Below, in pieces: positions 6,107 through 6,450 of a stretch of 6,450 bases of DNA; position 1 is the first letter of the stretch, and each line of letters starts with the position of its first letter. The translations under genes and the position numbers were made by a program. Origin of the DNA: Flavimaricola sp. GTDB taxonomy: Bacteria; Pseudomonadota; Alphaproteobacteria; Rhodobacterales; Rhodobacteraceae. The stretch lies in assembly GCA_023300365.1 (NCBI GenBank), contig JALZWD010000207.1:1-6450 (forward strand), in the 5' to 3' direction. The notes under the pieces are model-generated. The model was not told the DNA's origin. It was given only the letters and a program-made list of their open reading frames with translations, and did not search any database.

Positions 6107-6450
6107 AAACCCTCATCGTCATTCCCGCCCGCTATGCCTCGTCCCGGTATCCCGGCAAGCCCTTGGCCCAATTGCGCGGCGCGGGCGGCCAATCGCGCAG
6201 TTTGATCCAGCGTTCGTGGGATGCGGCGATGGCCGTGCCCGGCATAGACCGTGTGGTTGTCGCAACCGACGACGACCGGATCGAGACGGCGGCAAAGGCG
6301 TTTGGCGCCGAGGTGGTGATGACATCGCAAGATTGCCGCAACGGCACCGAACGTTGCGCCCAAGCCCATGCCAAAATTGGCGGCGGCTATGATATCGTCG
6401 TCAATCTCCAAGGCGACGCGCCGTTGACGCCGCATTGGTTTATCGAGGAT
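6103..6450 (+). CDS. kdsB: KdsB-like CMP-sugar synthetase (3-deoxy-manno-octulosonate cytidylyltransferase), cut by the window edge
   Basis: KdsB activates Kdo with CTP to CMP-Kdo, the donor for lipid A core and for Kdo-linked capsule anchors, in the cytosol. The visible 116 residues form the N-terminal nucleotide-binding half of a GT-A-like fold. IPARYASSRYPGKPLA (7-22) is the CTP-binding loop. VVVATDDDRI (51-60), GAEVVMTS (68-75), RNGTERCAQA (79-88) and VNLQGDAPLTP (100-110) follow in the expected order and spacing. D105 is the expected magnesium ligand. Two oddities: the normally conserved QGDEP reads QGDAP, and the segment after the first loop (LRGAGGQSRSLIQRSWDAA) is longer than the usual NGKPMI-type stretch. 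It may therefore be a KdsB paralogue dedicated to capsule or a related 2-keto sugar acid. The ATG lies inside the cysQ stop (ATGA), with no strong ribosome site of its own, which suggests coupled translation. The C-terminal half is outside the window. Confidence 0.87.
   Translation, partial: MKTLIVIPARYASSRYPGKPLAQLRGAGGQSRSLIQRSWDAAMAVPGIDRVVVATDDDRIETAAKAFGAEVVMTSQDCRNGTERCAQAHAKIGGGYDIVVNLQGDAPLTPHWFIED

Overview
The window looks like a chromosomal segment of an alphaproteobacterium, most likely a Rhodobacteraceae (roseobacter-type) species. This rests on the character of the proteins (DnaK/DnaJ, an AlkB-like dioxygenase, a KdgK-type kinase, an ABC-2 capsule-type permease, CysQ, a KdsB-like enzyme), the moderately high GC content, and an alphaproteobacterial-type heat-shock promoter. 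No rRNA or tRNA gene, insertion sequence, CRISPR array or phage gene was seen. The genus cannot be fixed from what is visible.

Layout. Positions 1-2352 (minus strand) hold the chaperone operon: dnaK, a 77-bp gap with a strong GC-rich hairpin, then the first third of dnaJ, cut by the left edge. A sigma-32-like promoter lies about 110 bp upstream of dnaK, and the leader between them can fold. Positions 2353-2788 are a divergent intergenic region. It carries that promoter and leader, plus a short protein-like frame (about 2550-2732, minus) that may be an unrecognised small gene or the remnant of one. Positions 2789-4303 (plus) hold an AlkB-family dioxygenase followed 15 bp later by a 2-keto-3-deoxygluconate kinase of the PfkB family. 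Positions 4347-5177 (minus) encode a polysaccharide-export ABC-2 permease that converges on the kinase gene. Positions 5309-6450 (plus) hold a CysQ-type phosphatase whose stop codon overlaps, as ATGA, the start of a KdsB-like CMP-sugar synthetase cut by the right edge.

How the genes relate. DnaK and DnaJ form one protein-folding machine under heat-shock control. AlkB (alkylated-base repair) and KdgK (sugar-acid catabolism) have no obvious shared role but are probably co-transcribed. The permease and the KdsB-like enzyme both fit synthesis and ABC-dependent export of a surface polysaccharide that contains, or is anchored through, a Kdo-type sugar. CysQ is translationally coupled to that module.

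Overall this is mostly ordinary core genome. No clearly new system was identified. The best leads are the orphan protein-like frame upstream of dnaK, the altered QGDAP motif in the KdsB-like enzyme with its CysQ coupling, the export permease without a visible ATPase, and the structured dnaK leader and dnaK-dnaJ hairpin. Two start codons were revised, for dnaK and the permease, where upstream TTG codons would give falsely long proteins.
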